DNA from: Gigaspora margarita
Lineage: Eukaryota; Glomeromycota; Glomeromycetes; Diversisporales; Gigasporaceae
Length of the DNA: 64,000 bases
Assembly (NCBI GenBank): GCA_009809945.1
Contig: WTPW01000433.1
Span: forward strand, 198,164 to 262,163
Reading direction: 5' to 3'
In this document: positions 46,851-56,592 of the stretch, in pieces
Numbering within the stretch: position 1 is the first letter of the stretch
Layout: the number at the start of each line of letters is the position of its first letter
Position numbers and translations under genes: made by a program
Notes under the pieces: model-generated
What the model saw: only the letters and a program-made list of their open reading frames with translations
Told to the model about the DNA's origin: nothing
Databases searched by the model: none

Positions 46851-48350
46851 CATCTGCGTTGTTATGTTTTCTGCTGGTTCTATTGACGATTGTGAAATTG
46901 TAGGGCTCAAGATGCAGTATCCATCTAGCTCATTTGCCCTTTAGTGCTGTGGTCTTGAGCCACTTGAGGGCTGTGTAGTCAGTTACCAAATAGAAGTGGG
47001 TAGTACCTAGATACTAATAAAATGTTCGATGGCCCACACCATGGCTAGACATTCCAATTCAGTCACGTGATAATTTCGTTCTGCTCCTGTGACTTCTGCT
47101 TGCATACGCTACCGCATATTCCTTCTTATCATCCGAAATCTGAGCCAACACGGCCACTAACCCTGTACCAGAGGCATCAGTGTGTAAGTAAAAAGGCTTT
47201 GAGAAGTCAGAGTAGCGTAGAATCAGGGCTGTAATTAATTTCTGTTTTAATTTCTTGAAGGCTTCCCGTTGTTCATTTCTCCACTCATACTCCATGTCTT
47301 TCTTCAATAGGTTGTGCAAGGGCTATGCTATCTTTGAAAAGTCCTTGATGAATCGTCGATAGTACGATGCAAGATCTAAGAACCCCTTAACTGTCATAGG
47401 TTAGCGGGTATAGTTTAATTTTTAACCTTCAACAATTTGTCTTCATCAGGTAGGATTTCCTCTTTGTTCACTATGTGCCCAAGAAACTTAATTTCTGGGC
47501 GAAAGAAATGACACTTTTCCTTATTTAATTTTAATTTTGCTTCTTTTAATGTAGAGAAAACCTACTTTAGGTGCCATACGTGATCCTTGAATGTTTCTGA
47601 GTATACGGTGATGTCATCTAGATACATCACCATGAACTTGTCCTTGTACTCGTGTAGTATCTCATCCATGAGTCTTTGGAACGTGGCCGGGGCATTACAT
47701 AAACCAAACAGCATTACGTTAAATTCGTAAGTGCCAAATTTGGTTATAAAGGTTGTTTTTCTCTTGTCTTCCTCACGCATGGCTACTTGCCCATAACCAC
47801 TAGCCAAGTCTAGACTCGAGAACCACTGAGCACCGTGGAAAGCTTCCAAGACTTCTTAGATTAAGTATAGAGGGTATATATCTTTCTCTGTCACACTATT
47901 TAACTTTCTATAGTCAATGCATAGTCTTATTTTGCTATTTTTTTTAGATACACCACAACCGGCGAGGCCCAAGGACTGCCCTTACATTTCCTAATGACAC
48001 CCTTTTCTTCCATGGCTCAGATTTCCTTATACAAGAACTCTTGTTCGTCCCTCGAGGTCCGGTAGTAGGTTTGTTTGATAGGTTTGGCTGTACCGGTATT
48101 TATTTTGTGGCACATTAGGTTCATACAACCAAGTCCTAGAGTTTGGCCTTCTTCTGCAATATTTTCTGCAAAGGCATCTTTATTAACTTCTAACAACTCT
48201 TCTACCACCAACTTTTCATTCACACTTAGGTGTGCCCAGACTCCTGGAACAGCAGGGCCACTAGGATCGATTTCAGTGAGGTATACGGCCAGGTTGTCTT
48301 CTATGTGGACCTCACATGTGACTTCACTTTCATTTTCTAACTCCTATCCT
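46850..48350 (-). mobile_element. Reverse transcriptase and RNase H of the Gypsy fossil
   Basis: The RT palm is clear at 47562-47849: WFSSLDLASGYGQVAM, LFGLCNAPATFQRLM and the catalytic VMYLDD. An upstream RT piece is at 48017-48223. RNase H is at 46850-47319 with FYLHTDASGTGLVAVL and, further on, TDYTALKWL. Fossil. Confidence 0.85.
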
Positions 48351-48574
48351 TCTGAGTAGTACGTTTCATATTCGTACACTCTATCCTCTTCTTTGAACTC
48401 GAGTTCCTCTATTAAGTCATCCATGTTGTCCAACACTTCTTTTTAATCGATCAATAGGGGTCGATTGTCTAAGTGGGTAGTCAGCACAACCGCTCCTTCT
48501 CCCTCATAATTTATCTTCAGGGTCCTAGTATTAAAGTCCCACCGTGCCTGTACCATCTCAAACCAATCAGTGCC

Positions 48575-49063
48575 CTATAGGAGGGTCTCGTCTGGGGACT
48601 CTATTACTTGCAGTGAGGTAGGTATAAGTATGTCTTGTACTATAAGTTTTACTTCCTTAATCTGCCCCAGTGCCCTTTCCTTCTGCCCATTTGCAGTGAC
48701 CACTATCACCTTAGAGGGTGCGTCAACACCAAGGCCTAACTTCCTTCTTAGCCTATTAGTGATGATGCTTACGGCCGCCCCAGAGTCGAGAATTGCTACT
48801 ACAGGGTTTCCATGGATTCGCACGTGACACTTTGCTGCGGTAGTCTGGCACCTTCCAGAGTGCCCTACATTCGTCACTTGGTAGATGTTAGTGGGTCCGG
48901 CGAGTTGGCGGTTGCGGCTTAATATCTTAGCAAGGTTCCTCCTTTGTTTAGGATATTGCAGCATCTGTGCAATAGTTGCACTAGACTGCATACTTAGAAT
49001 ATCTTCTGACATGTCATATGGCGCGCCCCGGTCGACCACTGACGGCTGCCTTTTTGATTTCAA
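48575..49063 (-). mobile_element. Aspartic protease region of the Gypsy fossil
   Basis: The frame contains PVVAILDSGAAVSIIT with the DSGA active-site motif of retroelement proteases, near residue 95 of the open stretch. Fossil. Confidence 0.8.
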
Positions 49064-49479
49064 CTTTTTCTCTGGGGTTGGACCCCGAAATATATATAGA
49101 TAGGTCAGGTTAATTATAGGGTTACTAAAAAAGGAATGATCTGTGAAAAAACTTCAAAAATAAGCAAAAAATTACTATAAATAGAAAAGGTCTGCATAAA
49201 AAACATTAAAAATAAGCAAACTCATACCTGACCTATCTATGTATATTTCGGGGTCCTTCTGGGGTTCCTTGATCAGGGTCATTATTTTCTACTATCATTG
49301 GGTCTGACTTCTTATGACTCCTCAAGTTAAATTCTTTCTGTGACTCTGATCTTTTTTCCTTGAGATTCCTCCTATTAGTATCATACGGCTTGGGGCGCTC
49401 CCTTGTTCCGGCATACACTTGTTCTTCACCAGAGGAGTAGTCACCATCTGTATTCACCCAGGCCATGTTTACTCTTCTA

Positions 49480-50380
49480 TTTTCTCTACTACTGGGGTCA
49501 TTAGGTCTGTTCCAGAGTTCCTCCTGTTTCTACAACTGTGTGCTAGATGGCCTTTTTTCCCGCATACATAACATCTACGATTTTTGGGGCCTTCATTTCA
49601 TGGGCTTGGTCTAGGGAGTGGATGTTTGGCGTTATGTTCCTCTTGGGTTATATTTGCTGAGGTAAGGGATGTGTAATTCAATGACATTTGCTGCATCTTT
49701 TGTGTTAAAGGTCTATGTCATTTGCTAATTTTCTTTCCTGAACCTTCCTATCGTCCGAGTCGCTTTTCCCGTAGTACTTTCCGGCTCCTACTTGTTCAGC
49801 CACTTTGATGGCTTCTTCTAAAATTTGAGGGTCTTTTATCACGGTATACATAGCGATTTCTTGTCTAAGCCTGGATAAGAACAGCCTGACTACGTAGTCA
49901 TCAGGCAATTTATCCCCTGGGTTCACCTTCTTCTTGAGGCACTTAAATTTGACCACGTATTCGGTTACTCGTTCACCTTTCCCTTGTTCAACGTTATGAA
50001 GCTCATTATGCCATTTATTTTTCTGCTCGAGGGTTCTGAAATGCTTGTTAAACAAGGCCACAAATGAGATATCTTCAGCATCAGCCCAGCTAGTAATAGT
50101 AATTTTGATGTCATCATACCAGTAAGTGGTAGCCCCAAATAAGTAACCAGAAGCAATTTCTATTTTTCTAATATTCTTCCAATTATTAGCCAAAGATGCT
50201 TTCTCAAACATATCTATCTACTCGGTTGGGTCTTCCTCTTCTCTACCGTAGAATCGTTCTACTTTGACAATATTTAGCTCCTTCATACCACTTGGTGCCA
50301 TTCGTTTGAATTCATCAGCAACCTCCTTGAAACCATCTGCTACTTGCTTGAGAAGTTGTTCTAATTGCGCGGAATCCATT
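49480..50380 (-). mobile_element. Gag region of the Gypsy fossil
   Basis: The open stretch at 49705-50211 has the retrotransposon-gag pattern (ASGYLFGATTYWYDD, then FNKHF and LFLSRLRQEI). The region opens at an ATG near 50380 with a helical, acidic N-terminus. A CCHC knuckle, CYVCGKKGHLAHSC-like, is encoded at about 49528-49572. Fossil. Confidence 0.8.
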
Positions 50381-50529
50381 ACCGATATATATTCCTAAGA
50401 TAAAACTTTCTCTTCTTTTATATATATTTACTTGTTGCTATTTAAAATTTTAATTCCTTGTTGATTTACACAGAATCTAATACTGCAGTATGCGTAGGGT
50501 AGCTTATCTAATCCAAGAGTTTACTTATT

Positions 50530-50563
50530 GATTCGCGGTTTGAATCTCACAGTCACCACCAAT
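50530..50563 (-). other. Primer-binding site of the Gypsy fossil
   Basis: Directly inside the 5' LTR the minus strand reads TGGTGGTGACTGTGAGATTC and continues AAACC. Its complement ends in CACCA and includes a GGTTTGAATC T-arm, so it matches a tRNA 3' half of about 25 nt, longer than the usual 8-18 nt. Confidence 0.6.
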
Positions 50564-51019
50564 TGTTAACCTTTGAATACCTCTCGGAAATCAAGGCTAA
50601 CGGAGCAACTATCGACAGGGAGTCATGTGAGCACAGAGAAATGAACTGTGCAGTTGTGTATCGTAGTTGTTAGTATTTATACAAGCGAGAGGGTTATATT
50701 TATAGTATGATTTAGCAATCCGAAAGAGTGTGTGATATATTTTATAGAATCGATTATAGTGTCCTTTATTAATATATTAGGATATCATGGCAAACATGCC
50801 TACAAAGTAGAGCGAATACCGCCCATATATATATGAATTTATCTACTAATAAGTACATGAGACTCTTGTGTTATAAAGAATCTATCTATCATTTATGCCT
50901 CCTCTATCACATCAGTCTCTTATGCCCGTTCCATCACATATACCATTATCGCAACATATGACACACCTGTTACATTTGACACTTCAGTCACATGCGGCAC
51001 ATCCGTCACATGTGGCACA

Positions 51020-51276
51020 TAGGGTGCGGGGAAAAAAGCCCAGTTGATTTCAGAAATTTTGAAGGCTATAAAAGCAGTGTTCCACAATTGGTACTTAAGT
51101 CAAAATCAGTATATGTATTTAGTATGATAAACACACTTTTAGCAAATGGACTCCATTTGTTTCTCTCACACGCCTGCTGCCAGTAACAAGCCTTCAAAGT
51201 TGAATGGGCCGGGCCTAAACGGGTCAGGCCCAGGCCCGGCCCGTTCAACTTTGAAGGCTTGTTACTGGCAGCAGGC
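51020..51276. repeat. Fold-back unit A (right part lost in gap)
   Basis: It has a left arm of about 190 bp, a GC-rich loop near 51207-51243 (gggccgggcctaaacgggtc type) and the start of the inverse arm before the N run. The arm contains 'gaaaaaagcccagttgattt' and 'cacacgcctgctgccagtaa'. Confidence 0.85.
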
Positions 51277-51583
51277 NNNNNNNNNNNNNNNNNNNNNNNN
51301 NNNNNNNNNNNNNNNNNNNNNNNNNNNNNNNNNNNNNNNNNNNNNNNNNNNNNNNNNNNNNNNNNNNNNNNNNNNNNNNNNNNNNNNNNNNNNNNNNNNN
51401 NNNNNNNNNNNNNNNNNNNNNNNNNNNNNNNNNNNNNNNNNNNNNNNNNNNNNNNNNNNNNNNNNNNNNNNNNNNNNNNNNNNNNNNNNNNNNNNNNNNN
51501 NNNNNNNNNNNNNNNNNNNNNNNNNNNNNNNNNNNNNNNNNNNNNNNNNNNNNNNNNNNNNNNNNNNNNNNNNNNNNNNNNNN
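51277..51583. other. Assembly gap (N)
   Basis: About 307 N within the inverse arm of fold-back unit A. Frames that seem to cross it are artefacts. A palindrome is a likely reason for the gap. Confidence 0.99.
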
Positions 51584-52356
51584 TTACATAACCATGGTTT
51601 TTTTTTGTTGGCAGTTATTTTAGAATAGAGATCATTTCTTATTTTATTCAAGTAATCGAAATGATGTAATGTTACCTAAGATAAATGATGTACAGTATAT
51701 AGTGTTGGATTTAATTTTAAATACAGGTTTCTTCCTGCCTATTCGCGTGGTCCTGCATCCCTTATTCTTGGTTGACATATGCAGTTGCATTTCGCATATG
51801 ATCTTTAATTTTCAATTATGCCATTTTTTCTGGGGCGTGCCTTGCATGATTACTTGTGGTTCAGGTGGCATGGCGTGTGACTGCTTCCCTTTTCGTTCAC
51901 ATGATAACTATCAATCTGCACGAAAAAACCTGGAATAAGGTATGTTCTTTTTTTAAAAAAAATTGCGATAATTATCTTTTTATTAGACTTAGGTTAGACC
52001 AAACACCTGACCAGATTCTTGCTAACAAATGTGGATGTTTCTACGCGGTGAATACAAAAATTATTAAAATATATATAAATATTCAAATTTATTTTGAAAA
52101 TTTAGCTAGCATTTAATATTTAGGGGAGTATACATCAATTCATTTTTACTCATTTTTTATTTACTTATATAATTTTTTTTACTTTATTATTTATTATTAT
52201 CACGTGTGAATTGTTTTACTTTTATTTCAAAAGAATAAATAATATAATTAGTTTACAACAATCATTTATATCATAGTTAATAGGCGCATAGCAACTAACA
52301 ACAGTTTTATTCGGCAGGCAGAAGATTCGAAGGATTACAGGGTGATCATTTTTACA
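51584..52356. other. Cargo of the composite element, no clear gene
   Basis: A plus-strand frame (51669-51938) is Cys- and Phe-rich and unrecognised. Nothing else is supported. Confidence 0.3.
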
Positions 52357-52479
52357 TGATAATTAAAAAAGCATTTGGATTTGAATTTAATGTGCAGGTT
52401 GCGAGCGCATTAAATTCAAGGGCAGATGTGCTATTATCGAATGCAAAACATCCAGCAACAGATTTATTTTCTTTTTAAC
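52357..52479 (+). CDS. Unidentified 40-codon frame in the cargo
   Basis: The frame reads MIIKKAFGFEFNVQVASALN and ends ATDLFSF before TAA. Composition is protein-like and it may be the last exon of a captured gene. An upstream piece in the same frame is not clear. No family recognised. Confidence 0.3.
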
Positions 52480-52847
52480 AAATAAATTACTTGGAGCAAA
52501 ATCGAGTCAATTTGGTGTATAAACGATACCGATACAACCTATATTTATCATTAAAAAGAAAAACTTTTGATGTAAATCATATATTCTATTTCAGATATTT
52601 TAAGATTAAGATGTACTTATACGCATAACTTTTCTGATTTTAGTGTACTGCATTGCAGCACAGAGCAATAAGCATAGTTAAAAAAAAATAAACTCAGCGC
52701 ATATCGTAAAATATACATTTTTACTAAAAATTTTATAATAAGCAAACAATATACGTACATATAATATCAGATATATAAAACAAATTGATATGAATATAAT
52801 TATTCATTATCAGAATTCGCAGTCGAGTAATTCACATTTTAGAATTG

Positions 52848-53449
52848 TGTGTAACTCGAGTTGAACGTTTCTTATCTTTACCAGAACTTTTCTTACTCTC
52901 AACATTAGTTTCAGAATTTTGATTATCTTGAACAGACTTTTCTGTTTTCGGTTGATAATCTTTGACATTATTGACGTTTTCATCTTCGATCAACCTCTTC
53001 ATTTTTTCGTTTTAATGAATTATGATCTTCAAATTTATTAGTCACGTTTTGATGAATGTTCAGAAGTTTAATCGCATAGAATTCGCTGAAGGTAATTCGG
53101 CACTGATATGCTCCTTGTTTTTAACAGTAAAATTAGTACTAACAAAATTAATATCATTAGCATAGACATAAAACTCATTAGCAATTATTTCCATTTGTCC
53201 AACTATGAAGATAAGGGTTTCGTTTAGACGGATAGTTGTCTTGAGATGATTAAATTGCAAATTATTAGTTGGAAAAACTACTTTGACATTATAGCTACAA
53301 TTCTGACTGACATAGTCAGATATAAGTATTTCTAAAATAGAATCTTGCGTATTTTTTATTTCGATTAGCATTTCCTGCAGAATTCCTACCAAAGAAATTT
53401 TCAAAGGGCATTTATTAGAGTTCGGAACTCTATCAGCAATCGTTACGTG
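52848..53449 (-). pseudogene. OB-fold-like protein fragment in the cargo
   Basis: An open minus-strand frame runs from about 53449 to 53060. It starts within TIADRVPNSNKCPLKISLVG and continues through VKVVFPTNNLQFNHLKTTIR and LIFIVGQMEIIANEFYVYA. The alternation of beta-strand-like segments with a late 'FYVYANDINFV' strand resembles OB-fold nucleic-acid-binding domains. The basic, Ser/Lys-rich tail (SKKSSGKDKKRSTRVTHNSK) continues to about 52848 in another frame, so it is broken or has an unseen intron. From memory, similar proteins are abundant and uncharacterised in Rhizophagus. It has no ATG at its visible start, where the fold-back unit begins. Confidence 0.5.
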
Positions 53450-53858
53450 TAGGGTGCAGGGAAAAAAGCCCGGTTGATTTCGGAAATTTTGAAGACTATA
53501 AAAGCAGTGTTCTACAATTAGTACTTAAGTCAAAATTAGTATATGTATTTAGTATGATAAACACACTTTTAGCAAATAGACTCCATTTGTTTCTCTCACA
53601 CGCCTGCTGCCAGTAACAGGCCTTCAAAGTTGACCGGGCTGGGCCTAAACGGGTCAGGCCCAGGCCCGGCCCGTTCAACTTTGAAGGCTTGTTACTGGCA
53701 GCAGGCATGTGAGAGAAACAAATAGAGTCCATTTGCTAAAAGTGTGTTTATCATACTAAGTACATATACTGATTTTGACTTAAGTACCAATTGTGGAACA
53801 CTGCTTTTATAGCCTTCAAAATTTCTAAAATCAACCAGGCTTTTTTCCCTGCACCCTA
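53450..53858. repeat. Fold-back unit B, complete (409 bp)
   Basis: A near-perfect palindrome: 53450-53634 pairs with 53675-53858 around a GC-rich loop. Ends TAGGGTGCAGGG and CCCTGCACCCTA. It is closely similar to unit A. The TAGGGTGC end is shared with the MITE at 7753-8359. Confidence 0.9.
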
Positions 53859-53942
53859 GTAGCACATATGGCACAATCGGTACATCTAGCGCAGTATTCC
53901 TGTAATTTCGAGGCAGGGGTGCATTCTTGCAAGGGTAATAGC

Positions 53943-55025
53943 TGTTATGTCGATCTATTGCTTAAAATAGGTTTCTGGTGATATACATTGTATACGTCGT
54001 ATTTATTGTATCCCTGCCCTGGTATTCATTGTATTCCCTGTAATCATAGTATTGGTCAAATAATATGTATCGGTGATATCAGTGATATGCCATTTATCAA
54101 TGAAATGTCATATATCAGTGATATGTCCTGGATACCTGGTTCTAAGTAATCAAAAAGTATATAATAAAGGCTTCTCGCCCTTGAGGAAAGATATTATTCG
54201 TGATAATAAATAATTCTTTTGCTTATTATCCTATACATTCCCTATATTATAAAATAAACTTACCCTGATCTACTGCTTAAGTGGCATAAGCAGTATGATT
54301 GTTTGTTGTTAGTATTGGTTCATGTGATTATACCATTATACTGCTGGTTGATTTCTCGACAGACTGAGGAATACTAGTGTAATTTTGTCCAACTCTCCCG
54401 ACATACTATAGATAGTTGAGGTTGATTATTGCCCAGTCGTGGTTCCAAAAGGTGGATTCCAAGCTGAAGTTTAGTGTATTGGAGTTATCATATTTTTTGG
54501 TGAACAACAAGTAAATAACTTCAAGGGAAGAAGTCATATTTACGATCATATACTTCCACTCACAAAATCTAACCACCTATTTTGACTACGCTGATTATAG
54601 GTCAATTGGTTATTGATCCTTATTGCATATTAATATCGATAGTCCCAGCAGTCCAAAAGACAGTTGTTATTTTGGTGATGATTGTGAGATTCGACAATCA
54701 AAAGAGTTAGTAACCCCTCCCCTTGACTTCGAAAAGAAATTAAGAATTAAATATTGCCAATGTTAGTAGTAGAAGGCTAATAAAAGCACAATTGATAAAA
54801 CTGGAATACTTCCCTAGCTACCATATTAATAAGAACCAATTGAAAGAATTAGGGGATGGGTTAGCCACCTTGTTTGCCCAAGTTGCAAACATGATCGCCA
54901 TCTCCAAGAAAGACCCAGAAGAAAGAAGTAAACTGAACCATGTAAAAATTGACTTATTTAGTGAAAATAATGAAGTTGACCCAATTGAATGGCTTGAGGC
55001 ATTCAAAAGGGCTGATGTTTTGTAG
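53943..55025 (+). mobile_element. 5' end of a second Ty3/Gypsy fossil, truncated
   Basis: The LTR runs from TGTTATGTCG at 53943 to about 54672, with 9-bp-periodic sequence in its U3 (53990-54130) and a TATAATAAAG box near 54162. A primer site TTGGTGATGATTGTGAGATTCG follows at about 54675, like that of the first Gypsy. The gag start (about 54780-55025) includes ENNEVDPIEWLEAFKRA, a typical gag N-terminal segment. The element stops there, so it is a fragment. The solo LTR at 4105 belongs to the same family. Confidence 0.75.
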
Positions 55026-55188
55026 TACTAATGATTTTTATAATAGAAATCACGTGGAATTTTATTTTGTTTAAGTAAAGCTTTAAAAAAAGTCAAAAAT
55101 TCGAGCGGGTTATGACAATTAACTATTTCTCTTGAATTATATAATATCAATATAAATGAATGAGTAATTTTTCTACTTTATAAAAAAT

Positions 55189-55488
55189 TTATGCATTTAA
55201 GCCTAATTTGGCATTCTTTAAAAATAAATATATTCGCTTTAAAGTAATCATTATGTATTTGAATATGCCTGATTTTAAACTATCATATAAATAATTTACA
55301 AAATAAGAAGAATAGTACCGAGTTAGCCCTATATTTAAAGAATAATTCTGTTCTGATAGAACAACACTGTATACAATGCCTTGTGAATCAAAACATGCAA
55401 AATTAAACTGCCAATATTTGTCCGGAAAATGTGATATCGCAGAGCTTGCAATCAAATATCTAAAAGTACTGAGAAACTCCTTTCTCAT
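55189..55488 (-). CDS. Unidentified 99-codon frame
   Basis: Starts at an ATG (55486-55488) and reads MRKEFLSTFRYLIASSAISH, with FPDKYWQFNFACFDSQG further on. Two hydrophobic stretches are present near the middle and the C-terminus. No family recognised. It is divergent from and abuts the coiled-coil frame that follows. It may be one exon or chance. Confidence 0.3.
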   Translation of the reverse strand: MRKEFLSTFRYLIASSAISHFPDKYWQFNFACFDSQGIVYSVVLSEQNYSLNIGLTRYYSSYFVNYLYDSLKSGIFKYIMITLKRIYLFLKNAKLGLNA

Positions 55489-55826
55489 TGGCTAAGATTA
55501 CTCAAGATGAATATCAGTTTCAAATAGATGAAATTGGCAATATCAAAATTGCTATCGATAAATTGCAAGATAAAATTAAAAATTTACAATATGAAATTGA
55601 GAAATTGAAAAAAGAAAATGAATACTTACATGGTGAAATGAATAACCTTTGCAGCAAATTCGGTTTACTTCAATTAAATAGAAATAATATAGAATTAATA
55701 AATGGAAAAAATCAAGAGAAATTAAATATATTAACCCAAATTCGAACAATATTTCAAATATATAGAAATAAATATGAATCGAGTAAGATGTTTAATCTAA
55801 TTATTCTTATCCGTACTTTATTTTAA
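55473..55826 (+). CDS. Coiled-coil fragment, unknown function
   Basis: The plus-strand frame is open from 55473; no ATG lies at its start (55488 is TTG), so it is probably an internal exon, possibly entered at a CTAAG acceptor near 55494. It encodes KLQDKIKNLQYEIEKLKKEN with a heptad pattern (about residues 20-60) and then a Leu/Ile-rich stretch. Downstream frames to 56245 (EEITFIDYFPKDYRSRKF) may belong to the same locus but are interrupted. Confidence 0.35.
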   Translation, partial: ETPFSLAKITQDEYQFQIDEIGNIKIAIDKLQDKIKNLQYEIEKLKKENEYLHGEMNNLCSKFGLLQLNRNNIELINGKNQEKLNILTQIRTIFQIYRNKYESSKMFNLIILIRTLF

Positions 55827-56050
55827 TCATATGTAATTGTTAAATTAAGACACAGTTGAAGCCGATTCCTCGAAGATTGTCGAAATATTGAGGTAGACAA
55901 AATTGAAGCTGGCCCTCGCAGATTGTGGCAAAAACAACATTTAAAGAATTAGAGATTCCAGAAATTTTAGGTAAAATCACTTTTAATTTATCTCCAAAAG
56001 ATTTTCAGCATTAATAAATCGATCAAAGAGAAGTTGGAATCTCATTTTTT

Positions 56051-56245
56051 TTGAATATCAAAATATGTGAAGAAATTACTTTTATCGATTATTTCCCAAA
56101 AGACTATCGAAGCAGGAAATTTATTTTTTTATATAGCTATAAAAAATACATACATTGTGACAAAGAATTTGATGATCCAGTAATAATCTTTAAATTGAAA
56201 ATTAAAATTTGTAGAAATTGTATTTTACTCGCTTTATTGAGGTAA
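56051..56245 (+). CDS. Unidentified 64-codon frame
   Basis: Reads through EEITFIDYFPKDYRSRKF and KYIHCDKEFDDPVIIF, protein-like and not low complexity. It lies on the same strand as the coiled-coil fragment and could be a later exon. No family recognised. Confidence 0.25.
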   Translation: MNIKICEEITFIDYFPKDYRSRKFIFLYSYKKYIHCDKEFDDPVIIFKLKIKICRNCILLALLR

Positions 56246-56394
56246 ATAAAATAATGTAGAGTCTACTGTAATATGTTTTAACTTGATAGAGCCAAGTCAA
56301 ATATAAATAGAACGAAAAACTAGTAAGCAAAATGTATTCTTTCTCTTATTAATCATACAATAACCTATTATAAATTCGAAAGTTATTTAAAACT

Positions 56395-56546
56395 TCTAGC
56401 GATGATTTCTCAATAACTATTAATCAAATCCAGGTAAAAATTTTTTATTTTAATTCTATAAATTTGTAGATCTAGCGATGATTTCTCAATAACTATTAAT
56501 CAAATCCAGGTAAAAATTTTTTATTTTAATTCTATAAATTTGTAGA
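56395..56546 (+). repeat. Perfect 76-bp tandem duplication with splice-like junctions
   Basis: Two identical 76-bp units (56395-56470 and 56471-56546). Each begins TCTAGCGATGATTTCTCAAT, reaches AATCCAG directly followed by GTAAAAATT, and ends AAATTTGTAG. On the plus strand a unit can be read as about 40 nt of exon (SSDDFSITINQIQ) plus a 36-nt intron. Identity shows the duplication is very recent. Confidence 0.9.
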
Positions 56547-56592
56547 ATTAAGATAAATAAATGATTAATATTTTTACTTAAAAAATAATGAT

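Larger units (their letters stand above)
51020..53858. mobile_element. Composite fold-back element with cargo, inserted in the 5' LTR
   Basis: A fold-back unit sits at each end: 51020 onward into the gap, and 53450-53858. The outer ends are TAGGGTGC and GCACCCTA. GTGGCACA (51012-51019) and GTAGCACA (53859-53866) flank the whole as an 8-bp target duplication with one mismatch, and the undisrupted LTR has this word once. The inner ends show no matching duplication, so the two units and the 1.9 kb between them appear to have moved together, like a compound transposon. The cargo includes an OB-fold-like gene fragment and a 40-codon frame. Confidence 0.7.
43200..53940 (-). mobile_element. Ty3/Gypsy LTR retrotransposon fossil, broken
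   Basis: It lies on the minus strand with its 3' LTR at the left (43200-43729) and its 5' LTR at the right (50564-53940, split by a later insertion). The LTRs start TGTTACCC and end TTAACA. Parts from right to left: gag with a CCHC knuckle, aspartic protease, reverse transcriptase, RNase H, a long linker region, integrase with HHCC zinc finger, catalytic core and GPY-type C-terminus, then a small extra frame. The order PR-RT-RH-IN assigns it to Ty3/Gypsy. It is broken in roughly ten places. The LTRs differ by several per cent, so it is not very recent. No matching flanking duplication was found. Confidence 0.9.
50564..53940 (-). mobile_element. 5' LTR of the Gypsy fossil, split by an insertion
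   Basis: 50564-51019 and 53867-53940 together correspond to the 3' LTR at 43200-43729. The split lies in the 9-bp array and is explained by the composite element at 51020-53858. Confidence 0.8.

Noticed and set aside
51146-51651. Open frames across the second gap on both strands
   Set aside because: They consist mainly of N and of the fold-back palindrome, which reads open on both strands by symmetry.
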